In this document: piece after piece, positions 54,519-64,000 of the stretch
Layout of the letters: each line of letters starts with the position of its first letter
Numbering within the stretch: position 1 is the stretch's first letter
Assembly (NCBI RefSeq): GCF_023156285.1
Contig: NZ_JAKZAJ010000001.1
Coordinates: 434,001-498,000, forward strand
Reading direction: 5' to 3'
Origin: Marinobacter koreensis
GTDB taxonomy: Bacteria > Pseudomonadota > Gammaproteobacteria > Pseudomonadales > Oleiphilaceae
DNA length: 64,000 bases
Notes under the pieces: generated by a model
What the model was told of the DNA's origin: nothing
What the model saw: only the letters and a program-made list of their open reading frames with translations
Database searches by the model: none
Made by a program: the position numbers and the translations under genes

Positions 54519-55574
54519 CTAGTCGATCGTGAGCCCACGGGACTGTTGCTCGGCCATGTCGGCCAGGATCCGGTGAAAGCTCCGGAGACGCTCCGGGCTG
54601 ATCCGGCCCTCGGCCGCCGCTGCCTCCAGCGCGCACCCCGGGTCCCCCATGTGGCGGCAGTTCCGGAACTTGCACGTTCCGATGAGCTCGCGGATTTCCC
54701 GAAAACCGTACTCGATTTCCTGCGGCGTCATGTGCCAGAGACCGAACTCCCGAATGCCCGGCGAATCGATAAGATCCCCGCCCAGGGGCAGGTGGAACAG
54801 TTTGGCGGTCGTGGTGGTATGGATCCCCTTGCCGGTGCTCTCTGAGACTGCGCCCACCCGCAGCGATTCATCGGGCAGCAGGGTCTGGATGATCGAGGAT
54901 TTGCCCACCCCGGACTGGCCAACGAAAACACTTGTCTGATCCTTCACCAGGGCAGTGACCTCCGGGGAAGGCTGGTCTCCGGCTTCGGCGGCGGACGTGC
55001 GCACCACCTCGTATCCGAGAGACTCGTAGCGATGAAGCAGTTGTTCAATGGCATCGCAATTGGCGTCGGTGATGAGGTCGGTCTTGTTGAGCAGGATCAC
55101 CGCCGGGATATCGGTGGTCTCTGAGGCAACGAGATACCGGTCGATCAGGTTGTCGTGGGGTTCGGGCTCCGGTGCAATGACCAGAATGATGTGATCGATG
55201 TTCGCTGCCACAGGCTTCAATGCCCCGAAGTTGTCAGGGCGTTGTAGCAGGTTCCGACGGTCGCACCGGGCGACAATCACGCCGGCGTCGTTTTTGCCCG
55301 GTCGCCAGATTACCTTGTCACCGGTCACAAGGTTGTCGATATTGGCACGCACGAAGCACCGGAACACGGTACCCCGGTCCTGACCCTCAAGTGCTTCGAC
55401 ATCCAGCTGTTGACCATAGTGGGCAATGATCAGACCTTCCTGTTCCTGCCCCAGTTCTCCGGCCTCGGTCTGTTGCTCAATGGCTTTTTCCTTCCGTGCC
55501 GCACGGGCGGCCCGTTCCTGCTGGATTTTCTGGATACGCCATTGCTGCTGTTTGTTCAGTCGCCGTTTTGCCAT
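54519..55574 (-). CDS. rsgA: Ribosome small-subunit biogenesis GTPase RsgA
   Basis: A 351-residue circularly permuted GTPase. The order of motifs is G4 (LLNKTDL), then G1 (VGQSGVGKSSI), then G3 (DSPGIREFGL), as required for this family. An N-terminal OB domain (about 60-125) and a C-terminal zinc module (CKFRNCRHMGDPGCAL) complete it. It acts late in 30S assembly. It is divergent from orn and converges with motB. Confidence 0.96.
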   Translation of the reverse strand: MAKRRLNKQQQWRIQKIQQERAARAARKEKAIEQQTEAGELGQEQEGLIIAHYGQQLDVEALEGQDRGTVFRCFVRANIDNLVTGDKVIWRPGKNDAGVIVARCDRRNLLQRPDNFGALKPVAANIDHIILVIAPEPEPHDNLIDRYLVASETTDIPAVILLNKTDLITDANCDAIEQLLHRYESLGYEVVRTSAAEAGDQPSPEVTALVKDQTSVFVGQSGVGKSSIIQTLLPDESLRVGAVSESTGKGIHTTTTAKLFHLPLGGDLIDSPGIREFGLWHMTPQEIEYGFREIRELIGTCKFRNCRHMGDPGCALEAAAAEGRISPERLRSFHRILADMAEQQSRGLTID

Positions 55575-55737
55575 AGATGAATCAGAGAATGCCGTGAATG
55601 TTCCTTGTGGTCCGTGCCATCATACTGGAATCAATGGTGGGCCGCTTTACTATGTTGAGGGTTGGCGCGACCATAGTGTCCAATTTCGGGCTTGAGGTCG
55701 CCTCAAGCCGTCACCCAGACCAGAAGGTTAGGAAAAG

Positions 55738-56280
55738 ATGTCTGAAGGCAATCGCCTCGTATGGATCGACCTGGAAATGACCGGCCTGGATCCGGAAAAA
55801 GAGCGGATCATCGAAATGGCCACGATCATTACTGACGCTGAATTGAACATTATCGCCGAAGGCCCCGTCATCGCCGTCCATCAGCCGGACAGTCTGCTGG
55901 ATGCCATGGACGAGTGGTGCACCAGAACCCACGGTGCCAGCGGCCTGACCCAACGGGTCAAGGAAAGTACCATCGACGAGGCCGAAGCGGAGCAGCAGAC
56001 GCTGGCGTTCCTGAACAAACACCTGGGTGCGGGCGAGTCCCCCTTATGCGGTAACAGCATCGGCCAGGACCGCCGCTTCCTGGTGAAATACATGCCGGAA
56101 CTCGAATCCTTCTTCCATTACCGGAACCTGGACGTTTCTACCATCAAGGAACTGGCCCGTCGCTGGCGCCCCGACGTGTTGGATGGGGTCAAGAAAAAAG
56201 GCAGCCATCTTGCCCTTGATGACATCCGTGATTCCATCAATGAGTTGCGCCACTACCGGGAAAATTTCTTCAAAGTGTAA
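55738..56280 (+). CDS. orn: Oligoribonuclease
   Basis: A 180-residue DEDDh exonuclease that degrades 2-5 nt RNAs and the pGpG left from c-di-GMP breakdown. [18 protein letters not shown] carries the first Asp and Glu, [11 protein letters not shown] the third acid, and [11 protein letters not shown] the His and last Asp. It therefore completes c-di-GMP turnover begun by EAL proteins such as the one at 35871-37166. Its last 11 bases overlap the convergent queG. Confidence 0.97.
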   Translation: MSEGNRLVWIDLEMTGLDPEKERIIEMATIITDAELNIIAEGPVIAVHQPDSLLDAMDEWCTRTHGASGLTQRVKESTIDEAEAEQQTLAFLNKHLGAGESPLCGNSIGQDRRFLVKYMPELESFFHYRNLDVSTIKELARRWRPDVLDGVKKKGSHLALDDIRDSINELRHYRENFFKV

Positions 56281-57355
56281 TGCCGTGGCGGGCGAGCGCC
56301 CACTGGACATGCTCCCTGACCAGATCAGAAGGGTGGTCGGCCCGCTGTTTGAGCGCCTCGATCACCGGGATGGTTGAGGGAGCATTGCCAAGGCCAACTG
56401 CAAGATTCCGTAGCCAGCCCTCATAGCCCGTCCGACGGATCGCGGAACCTTCCGTGCGGTTCAGGAACTCGGTCTCGGACCAGAGAAACAGCTCAGCCAA
56501 TGACGTATTGTCCAGGCCGTGCCTTGGCTGGAAGTCCTGCTCATCGGTGGGTTTGCTGAACTTGTTCCAGGGGCAGACCAGCTGGCAATCGTCACACCCG
56601 AAGACCCGATTGCCCATGAGTGGGCGCAGCTCTTCCGGGATAGAGCCCTTCAGCTCGATGGTCAGGTAGCTGATGCAGCGGCGGGCATCGAGTAAGTGGG
56701 GGCCCACAAACGCGTCTGTCGGGCAGACCTCCAGGCACGCCGAACAGCTGCCGCAGTGATCGCTCTCGAAGGGCGGGTCCACTGGCAGCGGGGCGCTGGT
56801 GAAAATCTCCCCGAGGAAGAAGAACGAACCGGCTTTCGGGTGAATCAGCATGTTGTTCTTGCCTATCCAGCCCAGGCCGGCCCGTTGCGCCAGTGCCCGT
56901 TCAAGAACCGGCGCACTGTCGACAAAGGCGCGATGGTCATAGCCGGCGACAGCGTCGTCGATCCATTTGGCCAGGGTCGCGAGCCGCTTGCGCATCAGCT
57001 TGTGGTAATCCCGACCAAGGGCATAGCGCGTGACATAGGCGGTCTCACGGTTAGTGAGTACTTGTTTCGGGCTGTCGGGAAGTGGCAGGTAGTCCATGCG
57101 GACCGAAATGACCCGGGCCGTCCCCGGTACCAATGCTGTGGGCGTGTAGCGCTTGTTGCCGTGGTGGCCCATGTATTCCATCTCACCCTGATAACCGCTT
57201 GCCAGCCAGCTTTTCAGGTATCGGGCATGCTCTCCGGTGTCGGGAAGGGTAATGCCTGCATCCGCAAAGCCGAGCTCCCTGGCCCACTGACGAATGGTGC
57301 CGGGCAGGTCGGCCAGTGGTGGGGTTGGCGGTTGTTCTGGCGTCAGGTCATTCAT
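56270..57355 (-). CDS. queG: Epoxyqueuosine reductase
   Basis: A 361-residue cobalamin and iron-sulfur enzyme for the last step of queuosine synthesis in tRNA. The ATG at 57355 is favoured over a GTG four codons upstream. Two [4Fe-4S] sites are visible: [16 protein letters not shown] and [12 protein letters not shown], with a HEAT-like C-terminal helix set. It is transcribed away from nnr, an E. coli-like order. Confidence 0.95.
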   Translation of the reverse strand: MNDLTPEQPPTPPLADLPGTIRQWARELGFADAGITLPDTGEHARYLKSWLASGYQGEMEYMGHHGNKRYTPTALVPGTARVISVRMDYLPLPDSPKQVLTNRETAYVTRYALGRDYHKLMRKRLATLAKWIDDAVAGYDHRAFVDSAPVLERALAQRAGLGWIGKNNMLIHPKAGSFFFLGEIFTSAPLPVDPPFESDHCGSCSACLEVCPTDAFVGPHLLDARRCISYLTIELKGSIPEELRPLMGNRVFGCDDCQLVCPWNKFSKPTDEQDFQPRHGLDNTSLAELFLWSETEFLNRTEGSAIRRTGYEGWLRNLAVGLGNAPSTIPVIEALKQRADHPSDLVREHVQWALARHGITL

Positions 57356-57400
57356 GGGGCAATGCACGGGGGGTGGGCGAGAAAATCATCCAATGGATCT

Positions 57401-57444
57401 TTAATCTGATTAAGTTATGACCTTTTTCGCTGTTTTGCTATGCT
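57401..57444 (+). promoter_or_regulatory. Possible nnr-operon promoter with upstream palindrome
   Basis: A palindrome TTAATC-T-GATTAA (57401-57413) is followed by an extended -10 (TGCTATGCT, TATGCT at 57439-57444), with TATGAC at 57416-57421 in -35 position, 17 bp away. It would drive the nnr-tsaE-amiB-mutL-miaA-hfq block. This is a weak match only. Confidence 0.35.
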
Positions 57445-57500
57445 TTACAGAGATCTGGCCAATTTTCTTAAACCGGTTTCTGTAACGGGAGCTCTGGCTC

Positions 57501-59057
57501 ATGCCGCCACAATCTCCGCATAGTCTACCAGACGACCTCTACTCCGCCGATGCCGTTCGGCAGATCGACCGGTTTGTGATCGATGAGCTGGGCGTTGACG
57601 GTTTCGAGCTGATGCAGGGCGCGGCCCGCGCTGCCTTCCGTCGTTTGATGGGCCGGTGGCCGGACATCAGTCCGTTGCTGGTTCTTTGTGGTGCCGGCAA
57701 CAATGGTGGCGATGGCTATCTGGTGGCAGCCAATGCCCATCGTCATGGGCTGGAGGTGCACTGTATTGCAGTGGCACCTACCGAGAAACTGGCGGGAGAC
57801 GCCCGCAAGGCCTGGCAAAAGGCGTTGTCCGATGGTGTGGTGGTCCGGGAACTTGATGACCTTGATGAGTCCGAGTTGGGGAGGTTGTTCGAACAGGCCC
57901 GGCTGATCGTCGATGCCATGCTCGGAACAGGCGTATCCGGCGCGCCTCGGGGTGTGTTTGCCGACTTGATCCGGCGAACCAATGATGTCCCGGTACCAGT
58001 GCTGGCCGTGGATTTACCCTCCGGACTGAATGCAACCACAGGGGCTGCGGCAGGCGACGTGGTCCGGGCAGACCTGACGGTAACGTTTATTGGTCTCAAG
58101 GCCGGGCTGTTTACCGGACAGGGAGCCGCCGTATGTGGTGAGATCTTGTTTGATGCGCTCGGAACCGCGGACGCTCTCGGGGGCAGCGGTCAAACGCCCC
58201 TGGCCTGCCTGCGCTTTCTCGACCGGATCGGTTCCTGGTTGCCTGCGCGGCCGGCCAACGCTCACAAAGGGCGGTTTGGCCATGTGCTGGTGATTGCCGG
58301 TGAACGCGGATTTGGCGGAGCCGGATTGATGGCGGCTGAGGCTGCGTCCAGGTCCGGGGCCGGCCTGGTTACCCTGGCCACTCGACCAGAACACGTGTCG
58401 GCGGCACTGGCCCGGTGCCCCTCGGTCATGGCTCACGGGATTATTCACGGCTCCGAGCTTGGTCCCATGCTGGAAGCTGCGTCGGTGGTGGTGTGTGGTC
58501 CGGGCATCGGTACCGGATCCTGGGGGCAGCAGATGCTTCAGCAGGTGCTGGCGTCCGAGAAGCCCAGGGTGCTGGATGCCGACGCGCTGAATCTGATGGC
58601 CGCGCGGGTCGCTGTCCTGTCCGATCGGCAGATTCTGACGCCGCATCCGGGCGAAGCCGCACGGCTGTTGGGCTGCTCGGTTGCCGAGGTGGAGAACGAT
58701 CGGGTCTCGGCGGCAAGAAAGCTCCAGAGCACCTTTGGTGGAACCGTCTTGCTGAAAGGCGCAGGTACGGTGATAGCCCGGGGCGGAGAAACGGTGGATA
58801 TTGTCGGCGGTGGCAACCCGGGAATGGCGACCGGCGGCATGGGGGATGTTCTGGCAGGTGTTATTGGCGCACTGGCCGGACAGCTGGACGATATGTCCAG
58901 AGCCGCCACACTCGGGGCTTGTGCTCATCTGGAGGCGGCGAACCTGGCTTCCCGGGACAAAGGATACATGGGGATGATACCGGCGGACGTGATTGATGCC
59001 CTGCCGGCAGTCTTCCGCCCGATTGAGTTTCCTGTACCCGGTTTGCAGGAGGATTGA
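57501..59057 (+). CDS. nnr: Bifunctional NAD(P)H-hydrate epimerase / ADP-dependent dehydratase
   Basis: A 518-residue repair enzyme. The N-terminal epimerase (YjeF_N, about 1-225) has LVLCGAGNNGGDGYLVAANAH, and DAMLGTGVSGAPRG in its middle. The C-terminal dehydratase (about 235-510) has FGGAGLMAAEAASRSGAGLV, LTPHPGEAARLLG and GGNPGMATGGMGDVLAG, the ribokinase-like active site. It restores damaged NADH and NADPH hydrates. It ends in TGATG with tsaE. Confidence 0.95.
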   Translation: MPPQSPHSLPDDLYSADAVRQIDRFVIDELGVDGFELMQGAARAAFRRLMGRWPDISPLLVLCGAGNNGGDGYLVAANAHRHGLEVHCIAVAPTEKLAGDARKAWQKALSDGVVVRELDDLDESELGRLFEQARLIVDAMLGTGVSGAPRGVFADLIRRTNDVPVPVLAVDLPSGLNATTGAAAGDVVRADLTVTFIGLKAGLFTGQGAAVCGEILFDALGTADALGGSGQTPLACLRFLDRIGSWLPARPANAHKGRFGHVLVIAGERGFGGAGLMAAEAASRSGAGLVTLATRPEHVSAALARCPSVMAHGIIHGSELGPMLEAASVVVCGPGIGTGSWGQQMLQQVLASEKPRVLDADALNLMAARVAVLSDRQILTPHPGEAARLLGCSVAEVENDRVSAARKLQSTFGGTVLLKGAGTVIARGGETVDIVGGGNPGMATGGMGDVLAGVIGALAGQLDDMSRAATLGACAHLEAANLASRDKGYMGMIPADVIDALPAVFRPIEFPVPGLQED

Positions 59058-59554
59058 TGACCATTTACGGGAATGAGCGACGCCTGTTTCTGGACGGCGA
59101 AGCAGAGACGGAACAACTTGGCCGCGAACTGGCGCGACGGGCTGTTGAATCGGAATGCGGCCTGGTGGTTTTTCTAGAGGGCGATCTGGGAATGGGCAAG
59201 ACGACCCTGAGCCGCGGCGTAATGCACGGCCTGGGCCATGAAGGGGCGGTCAAAAGTCCGACCTATACCCTGGTAGAGCCGTACGAGCATCTCAAGCCGA
59301 GAGCCTATCATTTTGATCTTTATCGGCTCGGAGATCCGGAAGAGCTGGAATACATGGGGATCCGGGATTATTTCTCGGACGAGAATCTGTGCCTGGTCGA
59401 GTGGCCGGAGCGGGGGCAGGGTGTTTTGCCCGAGCCCGACCTGGAAATCCATCTCGAGCGGGAAGGTGAGGGGCGTTCTGTTGTCCTCCGCGCGCGGTCG
59501 GCTCGCGGGGCTCACCTGATGAATGAACTGGAATTGATCGGGCCGCATCATTGA
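59057..59554 (+). CDS. tsaE: tRNA t6A biosynthesis ATPase TsaE
   Basis: A 165-residue P-loop ATPase. The ATG at 59057 overlaps the nnr stop by one base, with AGGAGG just before it. LEGDLGMGKTTLSRG is the Walker A motif, SPTYTLVEPYE and HFDLYRLGDPEELE follow, and LVEWPERG lies near the end. It works with TsaB, TsaC and TsaD to make threonylcarbamoyladenosine at position 37 of ANN-reading tRNAs. Confidence 0.96.
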   Translation: MTIYGNERRLFLDGEAETEQLGRELARRAVESECGLVVFLEGDLGMGKTTLSRGVMHGLGHEGAVKSPTYTLVEPYEHLKPRAYHFDLYRLGDPEELEYMGIRDYFSDENLCLVEWPERGQGVLPEPDLEIHLEREGEGRSVVLRARSARGAHLMNELELIGPHH

Positions 59555-59590
59555 CGGTCGGGTATGTCTCAAGTCTGCAGGTATAGCGGT

Positions 59591-60946
59591 ATGGACTGGA
59601 AGAATCGTGGTATTTTGAGGGCCCTTGTGTTTATCGCCGGTAGTTTGCTGGTGCTGAATGCCTGGGCGGGCGATCGTATAAAGGATGCGCGTATCTGGCC
59701 TGCCCCCGATCACACTCGCCTGGTGCTGGATCTGACCGGACCGGTGGAACACAACGTCTTTGCCCTGAGCGGACCTGACCGTCTGGTCATCGATTTGAAG
59801 AACGCGTCTCTGAAGACGAATCTGGACGCTCTGGACCTCTCCGGAAGTCCGATCCGCCAGATTCGGAGTGCGCCGAGACACGGTCACGATCTCAGGGTCG
59901 TCCTGGATCTGAAAAGCGCCGTCAAACCACGTAGTTTCCAGTTGGAGCCCAACCAGCAGTATGGCCACAGGCTGGTTGTGGACCTCATTGACGAGAACGG
60001 TACACGGATCGAGAAAGCCACACAGCCAACGGTCACCCAGGATGCCACCGGCAAGCGCGATGTGGTTGTGGTGGTGGATCCCGGCCACGGCGGGGAGGAC
60101 CCCGGCGCGAGTGGTCCGCACGGTACCAAGGAAAAGGATATCGTTCTGAAGCTGGCGAAGAAGGTCGCTGCGATCATTAATCAGAAACCTGGTTATACCG
60201 CCAAGCTCACGCGTACCGGAGACTACTATGTCGGGCTTCGGAACCGCACGGTGCTGGCGCGGAAGTACAACGCCGACCTGTTTGTATCGATTCATGCCGA
60301 TGCCTTCCGTACGCCGCAGCCGAGGGGTGCCTCGGTGTTTGCCCTGTCGCAGCGAGGTGCCACCAGTGAGACAGCGCGATGGCTGGCGCAATCGGAAAAC
60401 CGCTCGGATCTGATTGGCGGCACCGGAGGCGTTTCGCTTGATGGCAAGGACGATATGCTGGCGGGAGTGCTACTGGACCTTTCAATGACGGCGAGTATCA
60501 ATGCCAGCCTCGGCGTCGGCGGTTCCGTACTCAGCAATCTGGACGATGTGGCAAAACTGCATAAATCCCGGGTAGAGCAGGCCGCGTTCGTGGTGCTCAA
60601 ATCCCCGGACATCCCATCAATTCTGGTCGAGTCCGGCTTTATCTCCAATCCGCGGGAGGAAAAGAACCTGTCGACGGAGTGGTACCGTAACCGGATTGCC
60701 AACGCGGTTGTCAGCGGTATCGATGAATATTTCCGGAAAACGCCCCCGCCGGGGACGCTTCTCGCCTGGAAGAAAAAGCATGGCGACGTCAGTGACGGGA
60801 TCAGTCAGTACCGCATCCAGCGGGGCGATACACTGTCGCAGGTGGCACGGGAAAACGAGGTTTCCGTCAACGAGTTGATGCGCTTTAACGGCTTGAGTGA
60901 TGACCGTGTTATGGTAGGGCAAACCATTCGTATTCCTGCATCCTGA
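59591..60946 (+). CDS. amiB: N-acetylmuramoyl-L-alanine amidase AmiB
   Basis: A 451-residue periplasmic amidase. ATG 59591 is preferred to 59564 because it leads straight into the signal peptide (cleaved after NAWA). AMIN domain about 30-135; amidase_3 domain about 155-385 with [22 protein letters not shown] and [13 protein letters not shown] (zinc ligands and catalytic Glu); C-terminal LysM about 405-450 ([13 protein letters not shown]). It splits septal peptidoglycan during division. Confidence 0.95.
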   Translation: MDWKNRGILRALVFIAGSLLVLNAWAGDRIKDARIWPAPDHTRLVLDLTGPVEHNVFALSGPDRLVIDLKNASLKTNLDALDLSGSPIRQIRSAPRHGHDLRVVLDLKSAVKPRSFQLEPNQQYGHRLVVDLIDENGTRIEKATQPTVTQDATGKRDVVVVVDPGHGGEDPGASGPHGTKEKDIVLKLAKKVAAIINQKPGYTAKLTRTGDYYVGLRNRTVLARKYNADLFVSIHADAFRTPQPRGASVFALSQRGATSETARWLAQSENRSDLIGGTGGVSLDGKDDMLAGVLLDLSMTASINASLGVGGSVLSNLDDVAKLHKSRVEQAAFVVLKSPDIPSILVESGFISNPREEKNLSTEWYRNRIANAVVSGIDEYFRKTPPPGTLLAWKKKHGDVSDGISQYRIQRGDTLSQVARENEVSVNELMRFNGLSDDRVMVGQTIRIPAS

Positions 60947-60966
60947 TCAAGAGGTTTTCCCGAAAC

Positions 60967-62862
60967 ATGCCCCACATTCATTTGCTCTCGCCGCGGCTGG
61001 CAAACCAGATCGCCGCCGGCGAGGTGGTGGAGCGTCCCGCATCGGTCGTCAAAGAGTTGGTTGAAAATGCGCTGGACGCCGGCGCTGCGCGGGTCGATGT
61101 GGAAATCGAACAGGGCGGTGCCAAGCTGATTCGCGTCCGGGACAGCGGGTGCGGGATTGGTGAGGACGACCTTCCGCTGGCTCTGAGCCGACACGCAACC
61201 AGCAAGATTACCAGCCTTGAGGATCTCGAGTCCGTGGCGTCGCTGGGGTTCCGTGGCGAGGCCCTGGCCAGTATCAGTTCGGTTTCCCGGCTGACCCTGA
61301 CCTCCCGGACCGAGTTTCAGGAGGCCGCCTCCCGGGTGGAAGTCGAGGGGCGGGAGATGGACGCTCGCATTTCTCCGGCGGCGCACCCGGTCGGGACTAC
61401 CGTGGAGGTTCGTGATCTCTTCTTCAACACGCCTGCACGGCGAAAATTTCTGCGCACTGAAAAGACCGAATTCAATCATGTTGAGGAGTGTGTCCGTCGC
61501 CAGGCGCTGAGTCGCTTCGACGCAGGATTCACCCTCCGCCACAACCAGCGAGTGGTTCAGAGCCTGAGGCCGGCGGAATCCTCGCTGGACCGGGAGCGGC
61601 GGATCGGCGCGCTGTGTGGTCAGCAGTTTATCGACAACGCTGTGGTGATCGATGCCGAAGCAACCGGTCTTCGGCTCTGGGGCTGGGTGGCGCTGCCGAC
61701 GTTTTCCCGGAGCCAGGCCGACCTGCAGTATTTCTTTGTAAATGGCCGTGTGATCCGGGACAAGCTCGTCGCTCACGCAGTCCGGCAGGCCTATCGGGAT
61801 GTGCTCTACAACAACCGCCATCCCGCGTTCGTGCTGTATCTGGAAGTCGACCCGGCGACCGTGGACGTCAATGTCCATCCCACGAAACACGAAGTGCGTT
61901 TCCGGGATGGCCGTCTGGTACACGACTTTATTTTTCGAACCCTGCACCGGGCCTTGGCGGATGTCCGGCCCGATGATCATCTGCGCGGGGCGGTTGCCCA
62001 GTCTGTCGGTCGCGAAACTGCGGCTCAGGGGGCCCTGGTGGATTCAATGGCCGGCGCCGGGGCCGAGGTTGGTGGCGCGATGTCAGGGGCGCCAAGCGGG
62101 TACTCCGGCGCCGGTGGCAACTGGAACCCGAATCCGCCAAGGCAGGAATGGCAGGCCAGTGACCAGATGGCGTTTTACCAGTCGCTCAATGGCGGTGGTG
62201 GCGTTACCGAGCAGCCAGCGCGCCCGGTTTCAAACCTGCCGGAAACCGCGCCAACGCCGCCGGCGGATGCCGGTGACGAACCCCCACTCGGATACGCCAT
62301 TGCCCAGCTCCACGGTATCTACATCCTGGCCCAGAGTCGCGCCGGGATGGTGGTGGTCGATATGCACGCCGCCCATGAACGGATTACCTATGAACGAATG
62401 AAGCGGGCGCTGGCGGAGCAGGATCTCAAGAGTCAGCCTCTGCTGGTGCCGGTATCGCTTGCGGTCAGCCAGAAAGAGGCGGCGCTCGCGGAGATCCACG
62501 GTGAGGAACTGCATCAGCTGGGGCTGCAGATTGAGCGGATCGGACCGGAAACCCTGGCGGTGCGCCAGGTTCCCGCACTGCTGCGTGGCGCCGATACCGA
62601 GCAGCTTGTCCGGGATGTGCTGGCTGACCTTATCGAGCACGGTCAGAGCGACCGTGTCGAAGCGGTCACCCATGAGCTGTTGGGCACCATGGCGTGCCAT
62701 GGTTCGGTTCGGGCCAACCGACAGTTGACCATACCGGAAATGAACTCGCTGTTGCGGGATATGGAGGCAACCGAGCGGAGCGGGCAGTGCAATCACGGCC
62801 GGCCGACCTGGACACTGGTCACGTTGAGCGAACTGGACAAGCTTTTCCTGCGGGGGCGATAG
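60967..62862 (+). CDS. mutL: DNA mismatch repair protein MutL
   Basis: A 631-residue GHKL ATPase. The N-terminal half has [26 protein letters not shown] and [12 protein letters not shown] Gly/Pro/Ala-rich linker (about 345-440) follows, then the dimerisation domain. The C-terminal metal site of endonuclease-type MutL, DxHAxxERxxYE, is present as [14 protein letters not shown], as in Pseudomonas rather than E. coli, so nicking activity is possible. Confidence 0.96.
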   Translation: MPHIHLLSPRLANQIAAGEVVERPASVVKELVENALDAGAARVDVEIEQGGAKLIRVRDSGCGIGEDDLPLALSRHATSKITSLEDLESVASLGFRGEALASISSVSRLTLTSRTEFQEAASRVEVEGREMDARISPAAHPVGTTVEVRDLFFNTPARRKFLRTEKTEFNHVEECVRRQALSRFDAGFTLRHNQRVVQSLRPAESSLDRERRIGALCGQQFIDNAVVIDAEATGLRLWGWVALPTFSRSQADLQYFFVNGRVIRDKLVAHAVRQAYRDVLYNNRHPAFVLYLEVDPATVDVNVHPTKHEVRFRDGRLVHDFIFRTLHRALADVRPDDHLRGAVAQSVGRETAAQGALVDSMAGAGAEVGGAMSGAPSGYSGAGGNWNPNPPRQEWQASDQMAFYQSLNGGGGVTEQPARPVSNLPETAPTPPADAGDEPPLGYAIAQLHGIYILAQSRAGMVVVDMHAAHERITYERMKRALAEQDLKSQPLLVPVSLAVSQKEAALAEIHGEELHQLGLQIERIGPETLAVRQVPALLRGADTEQLVRDVLADLIEHGQSDRVEAVTHELLGTMACHGSVRANRQLTIPEMNSLLRDMEATERSGQCNHGRPTWTLVTLSELDKLFLRGR

Positions 62863-62871
62863 GTCGAGCGG

Positions 62872-63912
62872 ATGACAGAACAGAATGCCCCGGAGCAACG
62901 CCCGCCTGCCATCTTCCTGATGGGACCCACTGCCTCCGGCAAGACGGACCTGGCTTTGGCCCTTTGTGAGCACCTGCCCTGCGAGATTATCAGCGTGGAT
63001 TCGGCACTGATTTACCGGGGCATGGATATTGGTACGGCCAAGCCCTCTGCCGAGGAGCTGGCCCGGGCACCGCATCGTCTGATCGATATCTGCGATCCGG
63101 CGGAGACGTACTCGGCTGCGGATTTTCGGCGTGATGCATTGGCGGAAATGGCGAGCATCACCAAACAGGGGCGGATTCCTCTCCTGGTGGGCGGGACCAT
63201 GATGTATTTCAAGGCTCTGATGCATGGCATGTCTGGCTTGCCTTCAGCCAATGCGGAACTTCGGGCCGGGATTGAGCGGGAAGCCAATGAACAGGGCTGG
63301 CAGGCGCTCCACGAAGAGCTTGAACGGATCGATCCGGTTGCGGCCCGTATGATCCATCCCAATAACCGGCAGCGTCTGATGAGGGCAGTAGAAGTCATTC
63401 GCCTGACCGGGAAACCCATTTCATCGTTCTGGCAGGCGGGGCCGGACGTTAATGCCCCTGATCCGGCGGGAGGCGTCGAGGATTACACCTATTTCACGCG
63501 TTGGCAGGCAGACGAAGGCGATGTGCTACCGTATACTGTAACGCAGCTTGCGGTGGCTCCCCGGGCGCGTGCGGACCTCCATGAGCGGATCGAACGCCGT
63601 TTCCGGCTGATGCTGGAGGCGGGTTTTCTGGACGAGGTTCGGGGTCTCAAGGCCCGGGGCGACCTTCATTCGGAAATGCCCTCGATGCGCTGCGTCGGGT
63701 ACCGACAAGCCTGGGCGTATTTGTCAGGCGTGACGAATTATGAAGCATTTGTAAATTCCGGTGTGGCGGCAACGCGACAGTTGGCGAAGCGTCAGCTCAC
63801 CTGGTTGCGCAAATGGTCCGATGTCCATTGGCTGGACAGTGACGATAAACTTATGGTCGCGACAGCCTTGAAAAAAATCGGACAACGCACCACATTAAAA
63901 TCTGAAAAATGA
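62872..63912 (+). CDS. miaA: tRNA dimethylallyltransferase MiaA
   Basis: A 346-residue transferase adding the isopentenyl group to A37 of tRNAs that read UNN codons. The Walker A-like [11 protein letters not shown] (about 18-28), [16 protein letters not shown], and ASFRRDALA-type region with [12 protein letters not shown] are all present. Length is normal. It begins 9 bp after mutL and stands 33 bp before hfq. Confidence 0.96.
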   Translation: MTEQNAPEQRPPAIFLMGPTASGKTDLALALCEHLPCEIISVDSALIYRGMDIGTAKPSAEELARAPHRLIDICDPAETYSAADFRRDALAEMASITKQGRIPLLVGGTMMYFKALMHGMSGLPSANAELRAGIEREANEQGWQALHEELERIDPVAARMIHPNNRQRLMRAVEVIRLTGKPISSFWQAGPDVNAPDPAGGVEDYTYFTRWQADEGDVLPYTVTQLAVAPRARADLHERIERRFRLMLEAGFLDEVRGLKARGDLHSEMPSMRCVGYRQAWAYLSGVTNYEAFVNSGVAATRQLAKRQLTWLRKWSDVHWLDSDDKLMVATALKKIGQRTTLKSEK

Positions 63913-63945
63913 CGATCTGCAATTACTCAAAACAGGAGAATACAC

Positions 63946-64000
63946 ATGTCAAAAGGGCACTCGTTACAAGACCCTTACCTGAATGCCTTGCGCAAGGAAC
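63946..64000 (+). CDS. hfq: RNA chaperone Hfq, 3' end cut off by the window
   Basis: Only the first 18 residues are present (MSKGHSLQDPYLNALRKE). This is the conserved Hfq N-terminus, with the RNA-binding QDPYLNALR stretch. CAGGAG precedes the ATG by seven bases. Position after miaA is universal in this group. The rest lies outside the window. Confidence 0.95.
   Translation, partial: MSKGHSLQDPYLNALRKE

Overview
The window looks like chromosome from a high-GC marine gammaproteobacterium, most likely Marinobacter or a close relative. The support is gene order and protein type only, since no search was possible. The right-hand third (psd, motA-motB, rsgA, orn, queG, nnr, tsaE, amiB, mutL, miaA, hfq) follows the order known from Escherichia coli and Pseudomonas. 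The parC-serB-fimX stretch before it matches the Pseudomonas arrangement. Most genes have the strong G/C third-position bias of a genome near 60% GC. The main exception is the middle of a subtilase gene near 29-31 kb.

Layout. 1-11.5 kb: a truncated lipase-like hydrolase, an OmpA-type lipoprotein, a PAP2 phosphatase, serA facing a D-2-hydroxyglutarate dehydrogenase plus a zinc-less sirtuin, an ABC1/AarF kinase, a FAH-family enzyme, apt with a purine permease, a TRIC-type channel, and a membrane-anchored BLUF photoreceptor. 11.6-24.2 kb: a quinone oxidoreductase behind a perfect Fnr/Anr box, then a minus-strand cluster read as acyclic terpene utilisation (atuABCDEF plus an AtuH-like acyl-CoA synthetase) with a divergent TetR regulator (atuR). 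24.4-28.6 kb: a three-gene TRAP-type transporter with a TatT-like lipoprotein. 28.8-32 kb: a lipoprotein subtilase translationally coupled to a PrcB-like lipoprotein. 32-46.8 kb: parE, an SLC13 permease, an EAL phosphodiesterase, cytochrome b561 with YceI, a chemoreceptor, parC, serB and a FimX-like protein. 47-52.5 kb: a PilZ-like protein, the EF-P lysylation set (epmB, efp, epmA) and psd. 52.6-64 kb: motAB and the conserved housekeeping block, ending inside hfq.

How the genes work together. SerA, D-2-HG dehydrogenase and SerB cover two of the three serine-biosynthesis enzymes plus the step that recycles SerA's D-2-hydroxyglutarate by-product. The atu genes would activate and carboxylate branched isoprenoid acyl-CoAs. 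EpmB, EpmA and EF-P form a modifying pathway and its target. FimX and its PilZ-like neighbour suggest a c-di-GMP module for type IV pili.

The most unusual signal is a family of four intergenic hairpin elements (5947-6060, 16502-16607, 17468-17575, 18823-18932). Each has 26-28 bp arms that differ between copies but stay complementary within a copy. Each encloses a 54-58 nt core with two small hairpins. On one strand all eight small loops carry ANGGA, the core motif of CsrA/RsmA sites. Three of the four copies lie between consecutive atu genes. No CRISPR array, rRNA, tRNA or insertion sequence was seen.
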